Positions 16,714-26,082 of a DNA stretch of 64,000 nt are shown piece by piece. The first letter of the stretch is position 1. Each line of letters begins with the position of its first letter. The DNA comes from Pseudomonadota bacterium (GTDB taxonomy: Bacteria; Pseudomonadota; Alphaproteobacteria; Rhizobiales; Beijerinckiaceae), in NCBI GenBank assembly GCA_021813805.1, contig JAKAJL010000006.1, positions 53,811 to 117,810 on the forward strand, read 5' to 3'. A program made the translations under genes and the position numbers. Under the pieces are notes generated by a model that searched no databases, had not been told where the DNA came from, and worked only from the letters and a program-made list of their open reading frames with translations.

Positions 16714-19700
16714 GCGGCGCGCGGAAAATTCCGGAGACGACGCGGGCGCGGCAGGCTCTGGCCTCGGACCCGCGCGTTTCCGCCTGGGTGTCGGCGAACG
16801 CCGGATCGGGCAAGACCCATGTGCTGGCGCAGAGGGTCATCCGCCTGCTGCTGGCGCGCTGCGAGCCGGGGCGCATCCTGTGCCTGACCTTCACCAAGGC
16901 GGCGGCGGCCAATATGGCCGAGCGTGTGTTCCAGACTCTTGGGAGATGGACCGCGCTGGACGACAGCGCCCTCGCTGACGCCATTGAAGCGACCGGCGCC
17001 CAACGCCCTCGCGCGCAAAAGGACCTCGATTTCGCGCGAAAACTTTTCGCCCGCGCCGTCGAGACGCCGGGTGGCTTGAAAATCCAGACCCTCCACGCCT
17101 TCTGCGAACGCGTTCTGCATGCGGCGCCTTTCGAGGCCAATGTCGCGGCGGGCTTTACCGTCGTCGAGGAGGTCGAGCAGCAGGGATTGATCGCCCGCGC
17201 CCGCCGCGAGACCTTGCATGCGGCGGAACACGATTCCGAACTCGGCGCGGCTTTGGCCCGTGTCGCCGAGGACGCAGGCCTGGTCTTCGACGAGTTGTTC
17301 AATGAAGCCCTGTCGAAGCGCGGGCTTTTCCGCCGCGCCGATCCCAACGGCCTGCGCGCGGCGCTCGGACTGGCGCCGGGCGAGACGGCGGAGGCGTTGC
17401 GCGATTCGACGCTGGAGGACGGGATCGCGCCGAAGCTTTGGCCGGATTTCGCCTCTTTCCTATCCGGCGGCACGGCGACCGACGGCAGGCTGGGCGCCCA
17501 TTTTTCCGAGGCTTTCGCGGCCTTGCGCGCCGGGCGGCGCGCGGAGGCGCTCGCCCATTATCGCCGCGTTTTCTTCATCGCCGATGGCGAAGGCGGTCCG
17601 CGCGCGACTTTGCTCAACAAGAAGCTGGCGGGCGCCCGCCCTGAGTTGCTTGACGAACTCGCGCGCGAACAGAATCGCCTGCTCGCCCTGCGCGAAAGGA
17701 TCAAGGCGGCGGAAACGCTGGAGCGCAGCCTTGCCTTGAGCCTTGTCGTCACCGCCATTCTCGACCGCTACGATACGATCAAGGCCGAGCGGCAGAGTCT
17801 CGATTTCGAGGACTTGATCGTCCGGACGCGGGACATGTTCCACCGCTCTTCCGCGCGCTGGATTCTGCAAAAGCTCGACGCCGGGATCGACCATATTCTG
17901 GTGGACGAGGCGCAGGACACCAGCGCCGCGCAATGGGAAATTCTCGACCGCATTTCCGAGGATTTTTTCGCCGGCGAAGGCCAGGCGCGGCGCCCGCGCA
18001 GCTTTTTCGCGGTGGGCGACGAAAAGCAGTCGATCTTCTCCTTCCAGGGCGCCGAGCCCAAGCTTTTCGCGTCCAAGCAGCGCGAGTTCCAGAAGCGCGC
18101 GCGAGCCGCGGAAAAGCCATTCGAGCCGGTCGAACTTACGCTGTCCTTCCGCTCCGCCCCCGGCATTTTGGAGGCCGTGGACAAGGTTTTTGAAGCGCCG
18201 GAGCATTTTCGTGGCCTGTCAGCGCAAGAGCGCCACGAGCGCACAGCGCATGAGGCGCTCAAGCGCGACCTGCCGGCGCGGATCGAAATCTGGGACGTGA
18301 TCGCGCCGGACGACAAGGAAGAGCCCCGCGACTGGCGCCTGCCGCTCGATTTCCGCGACGAAACCGATCCGCCCGTCGCTTCGGCGCGGCGCATCGCCGA
18401 GACGATCAGGAAATGGCTCGCGCCGGACTCCGGCGAGACAGTGCACGATCACGGCGCGCGCCGCCCCATCCGGCCCGGCGACGTCATGATTCTGGTGCGC
18501 CGCCGCGACGCCTTTTTCGACGCCATGATCCGCGCCTTGCGTGAAAAGGGTGTGCCGGCGGCGGGCGCCGACCGGCTCGAGCTCGCCGAGCACATCGCGG
18601 TGATGGATCTCGTCGCCATCGGCCGCGCGGCGCTTTTGCCCGAGGACGACCTGACCTTGGCGACCGCGCTCAAGACACCGGTTTTCGGCTTCGACGACGA
18701 CGATCTTTTGCGCGTCGCGCCCTTGCGGCCACGTTCGCTGCATGAGGCGTTGCGGACCTCCGAGGACAAGAAATTTCAGGCCGCCTGCGTAACAATCGAC
18801 CTGTTGCGCAGACTCGGCCGCGCCCTGCCGCCTTTCGGATTTTACGCCCGGCTGCTGGGGCCGCTCGGCGCCCGCCGCGCTTTTCTCTCAAGGCTCGGGC
18901 CGGAGGCGGGCGACGCGCTCGACGAATTCCTGAGCCTCGCGCTCGCCCACGAGCGCGCCCGCGCGCCCTCGCTCGCCGCCTTTCTCGCGGAGGTCTCGGG
19001 ATCCGAGGTCTCGATCAAGCGCGACATGGACCTGACCTCCTCCTTCGTGCGGGTGATGACGGTCCACGCCGCCAAGGGGCTGGAGGCCAAGATCGTGTTC
19101 CTGCCCGATGTCTGCGCCGCGCCGGCGGGCAATCACGACGGCGCGCTGTTCCCGCTGGGGGAGCAGATCGCGTGGTCGCCCAAAAAGGATTTCGACTGTC
19201 CCGCCGTAGTCGCGGCGCGCGAAAAGCGGCGTGAGACGGGCGGCGACGAATATCGCCGCCTGCTCTATGTCGCGCTGACCCGCGCCGAGGAGAGGCTTTA
19301 TATCGCCGGCCATCGCGGCCTTCGCGATTGTCCGCCGGAAAGCTGGCGCGGCATGATCGAGGCCTCGCTGGCGCCGGGCGCCGTCGAAACGCCAGCCCCC
19401 TGGGATGGCGCGCAAAAGGTCTTGCGTTGGGGCGCGGCCGAAACGGTCGACGAAACGCCGCTCGCCGCCTCGTCGCCCGTCGGGCAGGAAAAACCCGCCG
19501 CGCCGCCGGCTTGGCTGTTGGCGCCGGCGGCGGCCGAATTCGTTGCGCCGCCGCCGCTGCGGCCATCGAGCGCGCTCGACGGCGCGGATCAGAATGCGGT
19601 GGAAACGCCGTCTTCGCCGCGGCGCGCGACGGCGCTGGAAGAGGGGCGCCTCGCGCATCGCCTGTTGCAGCATCTCCCCGACCTGCCGCGCGAGCGCCGC

Positions 19701-20138
19701 CGCGAGGCCGCCTTGCGCGATCTTTCCGCGCAGGGCGTTGGCGGCGCGTCTGCGGAGCATCTTCTGGCGTCGGTGCTAGGCGTTCTGGACGACGTGCGCC
19801 TTGCTCCGTTGTTCGGAAGAAAATCCGTCGCCGAAGCGCGCATCGCCGCGCGCCTGGAAAAACCTGGCGGGGGCTTTGTCGAGATCGTCGGCGCCATCGA
19901 CCGCATGGCCGAAACAGAGGAGGGACTCTGGCTCGCCGATTACAAGACCGGCGCGCCGCGCCCCGAGCGCCGCCCCGCCCATGTCGCGCAGCTCGCGCTT
20001 TATCGCGCCGGCCTCGCCCAGCTCTATTTCGGCCGGGAGGCGCGCTGCTTCCTGATCCATTCGCTCGGGCCGGTCGTGGAGGAAATCCCGGCCTCCGAAC
20101 TCGACGCGGCGCTGCGCGAAATTCTGGGCGGTAATTAG
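16710..20138 (+). CDS. addA: AddA, double-strand break repair helicase-nuclease subunit
   Basis: A 1142-residue UvrD-family helicase with a C-terminal nuclease. Visible motifs are Walker A ANAGSGKTHVLAQR (about residues 32-45), motif Ia CLTFTKAAAANMAERV, motif II LVDEAQDTSAAQWEIL, motif V/VI region MTVHAAKGLEAKIVFLPD and YRRLLYVALTRAEERLYI, and the nuclease core LADYKTGAPRPE. It unwinds and digests broken DNA ends together with AddB. ATG 16710 was chosen for the 4-base overlap with addB; upstream in-frame starts lie inside addB. The stop codon itself is part of the Irr-like palindrome of the next operon. Confidence 0.94.
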   Translation: MSGARKIPETTRARQALASDPRVSAWVSANAGSGKTHVLAQRVIRLLLARCEPGRILCLTFTKAAAANMAERVFQTLGRWTALDDSALADAIEATGAQRPRAQKDLDFARKLFARAVETPGGLKIQTLHAFCERVLHAAPFEANVAAGFTVVEEVEQQGLIARARRETLHAAEHDSELGAALARVAEDAGLVFDELFNEALSKRGLFRRADPNGLRAALGLAPGETAEALRDSTLEDGIAPKLWPDFASFLSGGTATDGRLGAHFSEAFAALRAGRRAEALAHYRRVFFIADGEGGPRATLLNKKLAGARPELLDELAREQNRLLALRERIKAAETLERSLALSLVVTAILDRYDTIKAERQSLDFEDLIVRTRDMFHRSSARWILQKLDAGIDHILVDEAQDTSAAQWEILDRISEDFFAGEGQARRPRSFFAVGDEKQSIFSFQGAEPKLFASKQREFQKRARAAEKPFEPVELTLSFRSAPGILEAVDKVFEAPEHFRGLSAQERHERTAHEALKRDLPARIEIWDVIAPDDKEEPRDWRLPLDFRDETDPPVASARRIAETIRKWLAPDSGETVHDHGARRPIRPGDVMILVRRRDAFFDAMIRALREKGVPAAGADRLELAEHIAVMDLVAIGRAALLPEDDLTLATALKTPVFGFDDDDLLRVAPLRPRSLHEALRTSEDKKFQAACVTIDLLRRLGRALPPFGFYARLLGPLGARRAFLSRLGPEAGDALDEFLSLALAHERARAPSLAAFLAEVSGSEVSIKRDMDLTSSFVRVMTVHAAKGLEAKIVFLPDVCAAPAGNHDGALFPLGEQIAWSPKKDFDCPAVVAAREKRRETGGDEYRRLLYVALTRAEERLYIAGHRGLRDCPPESWRGMIEASLAPGAVETPAPWDGAQKVLRWGAAETVDETPLAASSPVGQEKPAAPPAWLLAPAAAEFVAPPPLRPSSALDGADQNAVETPSSPRRATALEEGRLAHRLLQHLPDLPRERRREAALRDLSAQGVGGASAEHLLASVLGVLDDVRLAPLFGRKSVAEARIAARLEKPGGGFVEIVGAIDRMAETEEGLWLADYKTGAPRPERRPAHVAQLALYRAGLAQLYFGREARCFLIHSLGPVVEEIPASELDAALREILGGN

Positions 20139-20150
20139 AAAATTTCTAAA
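20134..20150. promoter_or_regulatory. Irr-type iron control element (ICE-like palindrome) before ftrABCD
   Basis: ATTAGAA-AAT-TTCTAAA fits the Rhizobiales Irr box pattern TTTAGAA-N3-TTCTAAA at all but the first base, with perfect 6-bp arms TTAGAA/TTCTAA. It overlaps the addA stop codon and lies about 64 bases before the ftrA start. The iron-uptake operon downstream makes Irr the obvious candidate regulator; this is inference from motif and context. Confidence 0.65.
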
Positions 20151-20213
20151 CTGGGCGGATTCGATTGCGCGGCCGCGCGGGGCGCCGAAACTTGCCGCCG
20201 TGGAGGCCGCAAT

Positions 20214-20762
20214 ATGAAGAAAAAAACATTGCAGACTTGTCTCGCCGCCGCCGTTTTTCTGGGCGCCGGCTCGCTTGCCCTGGCCAAGGAGACGCCGGTC
20301 GGAACGCCGCAGAATGTCGCCGGCATGGAGATCGGCGCCGTCTATCTCCAGCCGATCGAAATGGACCCGCCCGGAATGATGCATCCGGCCAGGGAGTCCG
20401 ATGTCCATCTCGAAGCGGACATTCACGCGACCAAGGGCAATCCCAACGGCTTCGCGACCGGCGACTGGATTCCCTATCTGGTCGTCAAATATCAACTGAC
20501 CAAGGAAGGAAGCGACGAGAAGCGCGCGGGCGATTTCATGCCGATGGTGGCCGACGACGGCCCGCATTATGGCGACAATGTCAAGCTGATGGGGCCGGGC
20601 CGTTACAAGTTGGTCCTGCATATCGAGCCGCCGAGCGCCAACGCCGGCGCCCATTTCGGCCGCCATGTCGACAAGGAGACCGGCGTCGGCCCTTGGTTCC
20701 AGCCTTTCGACGCGGCATTTGAATTCACTTACGCGGGCACGGGCAAGAAGGGCGCCTATTGA
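20214..20762 (+). CDS. ftrA: periplasmic iron-binding protein FtrA/P19 family
   Basis: A 182-residue protein with a Sec signal peptide (cleavage near LALAKE, about residue 25) and the P19/TpD-type fold of periplasmic Fe2+ transport proteins. The likely metal ligands are the Met/His cluster in MDPPGMMHPARESDVHLEADIHA. GGAGG lies 7 bases before the ATG. It is the first gene of a four-gene set with a cupredoxin, an Ftr1 permease and a polyferredoxin, the layout of FtrABCD in Bordetella and Brucella, which imports ferrous iron. Control by the Irr-like box just upstream is expected. Confidence 0.85.
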   Translation: MKKKTLQTCLAAAVFLGAGSLALAKETPVGTPQNVAGMEIGAVYLQPIEMDPPGMMHPARESDVHLEADIHATKGNPNGFATGDWIPYLVVKYQLTKEGSDEKRAGDFMPMVADDGPHYGDNVKLMGPGRYKLVLHIEPPSANAGAHFGRHVDKETGVGPWFQPFDAAFEFTYAGTGKKGAY

Positions 20763-20763
20763 G

Positions 20764-21096
20764 ATGAAAGCCGTCGTCCTGTTCGGTCTGATCGCTCTCG
20801 CGGCGCCTTGTCGCGCGGCGTGGGCGGGAGACGCGCCGCAGTTCCGCATCGAATTCGCCGACGGCAAGTTCGAGCCGCGCCGGCTGGAAGTCCCGGCCAA
20901 TAAGACCTTTGAGATTCAACTGGTCAACAAGGGGACGGGGCCGGCGGAATTCGAAAGCAAGCAGCTGCACAAGGAGAAGGTGCTCGCTCCGGGCGCGACC
21001 ACTACCATGGTCATCCGCAATCTCGATCCCGGCGAATATGATTTCTTCGACGATTTCCATCCGGAAACGCCGCCGGCCGTGCTGGTCGCGAAATGA
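20764..21096 (+). CDS. ftrB: periplasmic cupredoxin-domain protein FtrB
   Basis: A 110-residue secreted protein from ATG 20764, starting 1 base after the ftrA stop. A signal peptide (MKAVVLFGLIALAAPCRA) precedes a single cupredoxin-like domain: FRIEFADGKFEPRRLEVPANKTFEIQLVNKG, then MVIRNLDPGEYDFFDDFHPETP. In ferrous uptake systems FtrB is proposed to oxidise Fe2+ or pass electrons so that the Ftr1 permease receives Fe3+. The classical Cys-His copper site is not obvious here: there is no Cys in the mature chain and a His occurs in DDFHPE, so redox activity is uncertain. Confidence 0.8.
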   Translation: MKAVVLFGLIALAAPCRAAWAGDAPQFRIEFADGKFEPRRLEVPANKTFEIQLVNKGTGPAEFESKQLHKEKVLAPGATTTMVIRNLDPGEYDFFDDFHPETPPAVLVAK

Positions 21097-21117
21097 CGCG
21101 GCGTAGAGGAGAGTGAA

Positions 21118-21951
21118 TTGGGGCAGTACGGCAATATCGTCTTCATTGTCTGGCGCGAGAGCATCGAGGCCCTGCTGGTCATCGGTATTTTACAAGCCTG
21201 GCTGGGGAAGCAGGGAGAGGACGGGCGCACGCGCGGGCGGAAATTTCTCTGGGCGGGCGTCGGCGCCGGACTGCTGGGCGCCGCGGCGCTCGGTGCGGCG
21301 ATCATGCTGTTTGGCGACGAACTCGATGACGACAAGCAGCAGATGTTCCAGACCGGCCTGATGCTGCTGGCTGCCGTGCTGATCGTGCAGATGGTGCTGT
21401 GGATGCGCCGCCGTGGCGGCGCCCTCAAGCGTGAGCTTGAAAGCGCATTGCAGAAAGCCGCCGATCAGGCCAACTGGTGGAGCGTCTTCGTCCTCGCGGC
21501 CATAGCTGTGGCGCGCGAAGGGGCGGAGACCGTCGTCTTTCTCGCTGGAACGCTCTCGGCGGCGCGCGGGACGGCGCTGCTTTCGCCGGGTCTCGGGGCG
21601 GCGGGCGGCTTCGCCCTGGCGGTCCTGACCTACGCCGCCCTGCAATGGGGCAGCCGCATCCTAAACTGGCGGCTGTTCTTCCGGGTCACCGAAGTCATGC
21701 TGCTGTTTCTCGCCGGTTCGCTGTTGCTGAATGGCGCCGACAACCTCACCTCGCTCGGTCTGCTGCCGCGCCTGTCCGGCCATTTGTGGGATGCGTCCGC
21801 CTTTCTTTCCGACGGTGGCGGAATCGGCGGCCTGTTCTCTTCGCTCACCGGCTGGCGCGCGCGGCCGGACCTCACCGAGCTCCTGGTGTTTTTCCTCTAT
21901 TGGGCTGCAATGGCATGGCTGCTGTTTCGACCTCAGACCGCGACGCGGTGA
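21118..21951 (+). CDS. ftrC: FTR1-family high-affinity iron permease FtrC
   Basis: A 277-residue inner-membrane permease with about seven helices. Both REXXE iron-transport motifs are present: WRESIEALLV in the first helix (residues 10-19) and VAREGAETVVFLAG (about 130-143). The start is TTG 21118, preceded by GAGGAGAG; no ATG is better placed. It moves iron delivered by FtrA/FtrB across the inner membrane. Its 3' end overlaps the FtrD start. Confidence 0.88.
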   Translation: MGQYGNIVFIVWRESIEALLVIGILQAWLGKQGEDGRTRGRKFLWAGVGAGLLGAAALGAAIMLFGDELDDDKQQMFQTGLMLLAAVLIVQMVLWMRRRGGALKRELESALQKAADQANWWSVFVLAAIAVAREGAETVVFLAGTLSAARGTALLSPGLGAAGGFALAVLTYAALQWGSRILNWRLFFRVTEVMLLFLAGSLLLNGADNLTSLGLLPRLSGHLWDASAFLSDGGGIGGLFSSLTGWRARPDLTELLVFFLYWAAMAWLLFRPQTATR

Positions 21952-23357
21952 GCCACGCTTGCGCGCCAACGTCCCGCAATATCGACGCTGTGTTGGCGCG
22001 GCTGGGCGTCTGGCTGCGCGACCATCAGAACCTTATCCGCCGCCTGCAATGGGCGGTGGTGGGCGCATATGCCTTCCTTCTGGTCGTTCCGGCGAACCTG
22101 CCTTTGCCGCGGGGCGCGGCCCATATCTGGAACAATCTGACGCTCTTCGCGCAATTCGTGTTCTGGGGACTGTGGTGGCCATTCGTGCTGGTCTCGATGG
22201 TTCTCGTTGGGCGGTTGTGGTGCGGCCTGCTCTGCCCGGAAGGCGCCTTGAGCGAGCGCGCGGCCGAACATGGGCGCGGCGGAGCCATTCCCCATTGGCT
22301 GCAATGGAAGGGCTGGCCCTTCGTCGCCTTCGCGCTGACCACGGTCTATGGCCAGATGACCAGCGTCTATCAATATCCCGGGCCTGCTTTGCTGGTGCTG
22401 GGCGGCTCGACCCTCGCCGCGATCGGCGTGGGCTGGCTGTGGGGCCGCAGCAAACGCGTCTGGTGCCGCTTCCTGTGTCCGGTCAATGGCGTGTTCAACC
22501 TGCTGGCCAAACTGGCGCCCTTCCATTTCCGCGTCGATCGCGACGCCTGGGCGCATTTCCCAAAATCGCGCGGCGGCCATGCCGCGCCGCTGAACTGCGC
22601 GCCTCTCGTTCCCGTGCGCAACATGAGAGGCGCCGGCGCCTGCCATATGTGCGGGCGATGCAGCGACTATCGTGGAGCCGTGACCCTCGCGCGCCGCTCG
22701 CCCAATCATGAGATCGTCCATGTCGCCGGCGACACGACCGATCCGTGGCAGAGCGCGCTGATCCTGTTCGGCCTGCTGGGCGTCGCCGCCGGCGCCTTCC
22801 ACTGGGGCAATTCCGATCTTTATGTCCAGATCAAGCAATATCTCGCCGACCGCCTCGCCGACCATCACCTGATCTGGCCGATGGAGCCGGTCCTGCCGTG
22901 GTATGTGCTGACCAATTACCCTGATCTCAACGACACGATGACTCCGCTCGATGGCGCGGTGCTGCTGCTCTACATCGGCGGGCTCGCCGTTGCGATGGGC
23001 CTGTGCCTGAGCTTTCTCCTCGCCCTGGCGGCGCGGGCATGCGGCCCATGGTCGTGGAAGGCGTTCCACCATCTTGCGCAAGCCTTGATCCCCGTCGCCG
23101 GCTGCGGGGTCTTCCTCGGCCTGTCCTCCCTGACCGTGACCATGCTCAAGACCGATGGAGTCATCCTGCCCTTCATCGACGCCTTGCGCGCGGCGCTGCT
23201 GATCGGCGCCGGATCATGGTCCTTGTGGCTTGGCTGGAGCATCGCGGGAACCCGAGCGCGAACCGTCGCGCGCCGGCTCGCCACGACTTTGGCCTTTTCA
23301 GGAGCGGTCGTGCTCGGCTGCCTGGTCTGGGGAAGCCTGTTCTGGAAAATCGCCTGA
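21948..23357 (+). CDS. ftrD: FtrD, 4Fe-4S polyferredoxin-like membrane protein
   Basis: About 469 residues from GTG 21948, which overlaps the ftrC stop as GTGA; ATG 21915 would add 11 residues. It is a multi-spanning NapH/RdxA-like protein with several CxxxCP motifs (CGLLCPEGA, CRFLCPVNG) and a CHMCGRC iron-sulfur motif. FtrD is thought to accept the electron released when Fe2+ is oxidised during FtrC transport. The open frame continues far upstream inside ftrC, but that part is a shadow. It closes the ftrABCD operon. Confidence 0.82.
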   Translation: MSHACAPTSRNIDAVLARLGVWLRDHQNLIRRLQWAVVGAYAFLLVVPANLPLPRGAAHIWNNLTLFAQFVFWGLWWPFVLVSMVLVGRLWCGLLCPEGALSERAAEHGRGGAIPHWLQWKGWPFVAFALTTVYGQMTSVYQYPGPALLVLGGSTLAAIGVGWLWGRSKRVWCRFLCPVNGVFNLLAKLAPFHFRVDRDAWAHFPKSRGGHAAPLNCAPLVPVRNMRGAGACHMCGRCSDYRGAVTLARRSPNHEIVHVAGDTTDPWQSALILFGLLGVAAGAFHWGNSDLYVQIKQYLADRLADHHLIWPMEPVLPWYVLTNYPDLNDTMTPLDGAVLLLYIGGLAVAMGLCLSFLLALAARACGPWSWKAFHHLAQALIPVAGCGVFLGLSSLTVTMLKTDGVILPFIDALRAALLIGAGSWSLWLGWSIAGTRARTVARRLATTLAFSGAVVLGCLVWGSLFWKIA

Positions 23358-23394
23358 TGATTTGTACTGGCGCGTAAAGCCGGGGAGCGCGATC

Positions 23395-23766
23395 ATGTTC
23401 CGCGAGATTGAAGGTCTTCCATCCGGCGTCCTGGGCCTTGAGGCGCATGGACGCGTCACTCATGCGGACTACCGCGACGCGCTGGTCCCGAGGCTGGAGG
23501 CCGCGGCGGCGCAGGGGCGGGTGGACATGATCTACGCCATTGCCGAGGATTTCGTGGGCTTCGATCTCGAAGCCATGTGGGACGACGCGGCCGTCGGCTT
23601 GCGCAACTGGAAGAATTTCCGCCGTGTCGCGCTGGTCGCGGATCAGGGATGGATCCGCGCGGCGGCCAGCCTGTTCGCGCCCTTCTACCCTTGCGAGTTC
23701 CGCTTGTTCAAACGCTCCGAATTCGCGGCGGCGAAAGAGTGGATCTCCCGGCCGCCGCAGGGCTGA
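23395..23766 (+). CDS. SpoIIAA-like (STAS/SEC14-type) domain protein
   Basis: A 123-residue cytoplasmic protein from ATG 23395, preceded by GGGGAG. The pattern FREIEGLPSGVLGLEAHGRVTHADYRDAL, then VDMIYAIAEDFVGFDLEAMWDDA and FRRVALVADQGWIR, is that of the small SpoIIAA-like family found across proteobacteria, whose molecular role is not established. It follows ftrD at 37 bases, so it may be co-transcribed, but no functional link to iron is visible. Confidence 0.75.
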   Translation: MFREIEGLPSGVLGLEAHGRVTHADYRDALVPRLEAAAAQGRVDMIYAIAEDFVGFDLEAMWDDAAVGLRNWKNFRRVALVADQGWIRAAASLFAPFYPCEFRLFKRSEFAAAKEWISRPPQG

Positions 23767-23771
23767 GACGT

Positions 23772-24068
23772 TCACATTTTTTTGATCGGTTCGGCGACGA
23801 CAAGCGTGACGAATTCGGAGAAATCGTGCGCCGCGGCCTCATAGTCGCGTCGCAGCGACGCTTTGACATAAGCCCAGCCGTCCCCGTTTTTCGCCGCCTG
23901 ATCGATCCGCGCGCGCCAAGCGTCGTTCTCTTTCTCGATCTCGCGCAGGAACCTGTCGCGGATGGCCGTGAAACTGCCGGTCTCATGGAATTCCCGCGTT
24001 CGCTTGCGCAGATCCGCGGCGAGCATTTCCAGCTTTTCGCTGAGCTGCTCGATTTCCTTGTCGGGCAT
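23772..24068 (-). CDS. small charged helical protein of unknown function
   Basis: 98 residues from ATG 24068; the frame is open to 24149, but the extension lies under the yejA leader. Not recognised. It is highly charged and helical (EIEQLSEKLEMLAADLRKRTREF, likely coiled coil), with a central FLREIEKENDAWRARIDQAAKNGDGWAYVKAS and a Lys-rich end. No signal peptide or membrane segment. It is transcribed against both neighbours, ending 5 bases from the stop of the SpoIIAA-like gene. Confidence 0.55.
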   Translation of the reverse strand: MPDKEIEQLSEKLEMLAADLRKRTREFHETGSFTAIRDRFLREIEKENDAWRARIDQAAKNGDGWAYVKASLRRDYEAAAHDFSEFVTLVVAEPIKKM

Positions 24069-24183
24069 GGCGGCATCCTCCAACGCCCCCGCAGCAGGGA
24101 TGGATATGGCGACGCGCGGCGCCTGGCGCAATAGTTGGAGTCCCTCCATTTCTCAGGCGACTCGGCGGCGCAAAATCGACATA

Positions 24184-26082
24184 ATGGCGGGCGAACCTCA
24201 AAAATCCTCTTTGCCAGAGACTCCCTTGAATTCGTCGAAAAGCTTCACCGTCACCCGGCGCGCCGCGCTGCTTTCCGCTGCGGCTTTGCCGCTGTTTTCC
24301 CGGCCGCTGCGCGCCGGCGCGAATGAGGCCTGGCGCAGGACTTACGGCCTGTCGTCCTTCGGCGATCTGAGCCTGCCCCAAAGTTTCGACCATTTCCCCT
24401 ATGCGCAGCCTGGCGCGCCGCGCGGCGGGCAATTGAGAATGGAGGCGGTGGCGAATTCGTACGATTCGCTCAACGGCTTCATCCTGCAAGGCAATCCCGC
24501 GATCGGCCTGTCGATCGTCAACGACAGCCTGATGGCGGGCAATCTCGACGAGGACAACGCCATCTATGGCCTGGTCGCCCATGCTGTCGAGATTTCCCCG
24601 GGCAAGCGCCAATATCGCTTTTATCTGCGGCGTGAGGCGCATTTCCACGACGGCTCGCCGCTGACCGCCAAGGATGTGGTTTTTTCCCTGAACATTCTGC
24701 GTGACAAAGGCCATCCGGTGATCCGGCAATTGCTGCGCGATCTGGAAAAGGCCGAGGCCCAGGCCGATGATGTCGTGCTGGTGAGCTTGCGGGAAAATTT
24801 CGGGCGCGACTCGATTCTCAACATCGCCGGCCAGCCCATCCTCTCCGAGGCCTATTACAAGACGCATGACTTCTCCCGCGCCGGGATGGAGCCGCCGCTC
24901 GCCTCGGGCGCCTATAAGATCGGGGCTTTCGAACAGGGCCGCTATATCGCCTATGAGCGCGTGGCGGATTATTGGGGCAAGGACCTGCCGGTCAATATCG
25001 GCCAGAACAATTTCGACCTCATCCGCTACGATTATTTCGGCGAGCGCGCGGTTGGCTTCGAGGCCTTCAAGGCCGGGACGGTGAATCTCCACGAATCCTC
25101 GACCGCCTCGGAATGGGCGACGGGCTATGACTTTCCCGCCGTGCGCGACGGGCGGGTGGTGAAATTGGAAATACCCGACCGCCGCAGCCCCGGTTTCCAG
25201 GGTTTCTTCTTCAACCTGCGCCGGCCGGTGTTCAAGGATCCCCGCATCCGCGAGGCGCTCGGGCTCTGCCTCGATTTCGAATGGGACAACCGCAACCTGT
25301 TCTACGGCGCCTACAAGCGCACGGTGAGCTATTTCGAAAATACCGACATGAAGGCTGAAGGCCTGCCCTCGCCCGAAGAGCTGAAGATTCTGGAGCCTTT
25401 GCGCGGAAAGGTCCCTGACGAAGTTTTTGGCCTGCCCTTCGTCCCGCCGGTCTCCGACGGCTCCGGCCAGGACCGCGCGCTCCTCAAGCGCGCTTTCGAA
25501 CTTCTCATGGCGGCCGGCTGCAAGCGGCAGGGCCCGCAAATGCTGCTGCCGAGCGGCGAGCCGCTGGCCTTCGAATTCCTGGAAACGACGACCGTTTTCG
25601 AAAAGGTCGTCCAGCCCATGTTCAAGAACATGCAGCTGCTGGGCGTCGCGCCGCGCATGCGGATCGTCGATTCCGCGCAATACAAGCAGAGGCTGGACAC
25701 ATTCGATTTCGACATGATCGTCGACCGCAAGATGATCGGCGGCGTGCCTGGCGACGAGCTTCTGGCCTATTTCGGCTCCAGATCGGGCAAGACCCAGGGC
25801 GGTCTGAACCTGCCGGGCATCGACGATCCGGCGGTGGACATGCTGATCGAAAAGGCGCTGAAAGCTTCTTCGCGCGCGGAATTGGTCGTCACCTGCCGGG
25901 TGCTGGACCGCGTCCTGCGCGCCGGGCGTTACTGGATTCCCAACTGGTATTCGCCAAACCGGCGCATCGCCGCCTGGAATTTCTTCGGCCGGCCCAAGGA
26001 GACGCCGAAACTCGATCTCGGCATCTCGTCGCTGTGGTGGTGGGACGCCGAAAAAGCGGCGGCGACGAAGGCCAAGGGCTGA
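24184..26082 (+). CDS. yejA: YejA, periplasmic peptide/microcin C-type binding protein
   Basis: 632 residues from ATG 24184; longer in-frame starts lie over the opposite-strand gene. A twin-arginine-like signal (TRRAALLSAAALPLF) precedes a family 5 extracellular solute-binding domain. The segments LSSFGDLSLPQSFDHFPYA and PGAPRGGQL, with a later FQGFFFNLRRPVFKDPRIREAL, are typical of the YejA subfamily. It captures peptides in the periplasm for YejBE/F. First gene of yejABEF; the TGA overlaps the yejB ATG by one base. Confidence 0.9.
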   Translation: MAGEPQKSSLPETPLNSSKSFTVTRRAALLSAAALPLFSRPLRAGANEAWRRTYGLSSFGDLSLPQSFDHFPYAQPGAPRGGQLRMEAVANSYDSLNGFILQGNPAIGLSIVNDSLMAGNLDEDNAIYGLVAHAVEISPGKRQYRFYLRREAHFHDGSPLTAKDVVFSLNILRDKGHPVIRQLLRDLEKAEAQADDVVLVSLRENFGRDSILNIAGQPILSEAYYKTHDFSRAGMEPPLASGAYKIGAFEQGRYIAYERVADYWGKDLPVNIGQNNFDLIRYDYFGERAVGFEAFKAGTVNLHESSTASEWATGYDFPAVRDGRVVKLEIPDRRSPGFQGFFFNLRRPVFKDPRIREALGLCLDFEWDNRNLFYGAYKRTVSYFENTDMKAEGLPSPEELKILEPLRGKVPDEVFGLPFVPPVSDGSGQDRALLKRAFELLMAAGCKRQGPQMLLPSGEPLAFEFLETTTVFEKVVQPMFKNMQLLGVAPRMRIVDSAQYKQRLDTFDFDMIVDRKMIGGVPGDELLAYFGSRSGKTQGGLNLPGIDDPAVDMLIEKALKASSRAELVVTCRVLDRVLRAGRYWIPNWYSPNRRIAAWNFFGRPKETPKLDLGISSLWWWDAEKAAATKAKG

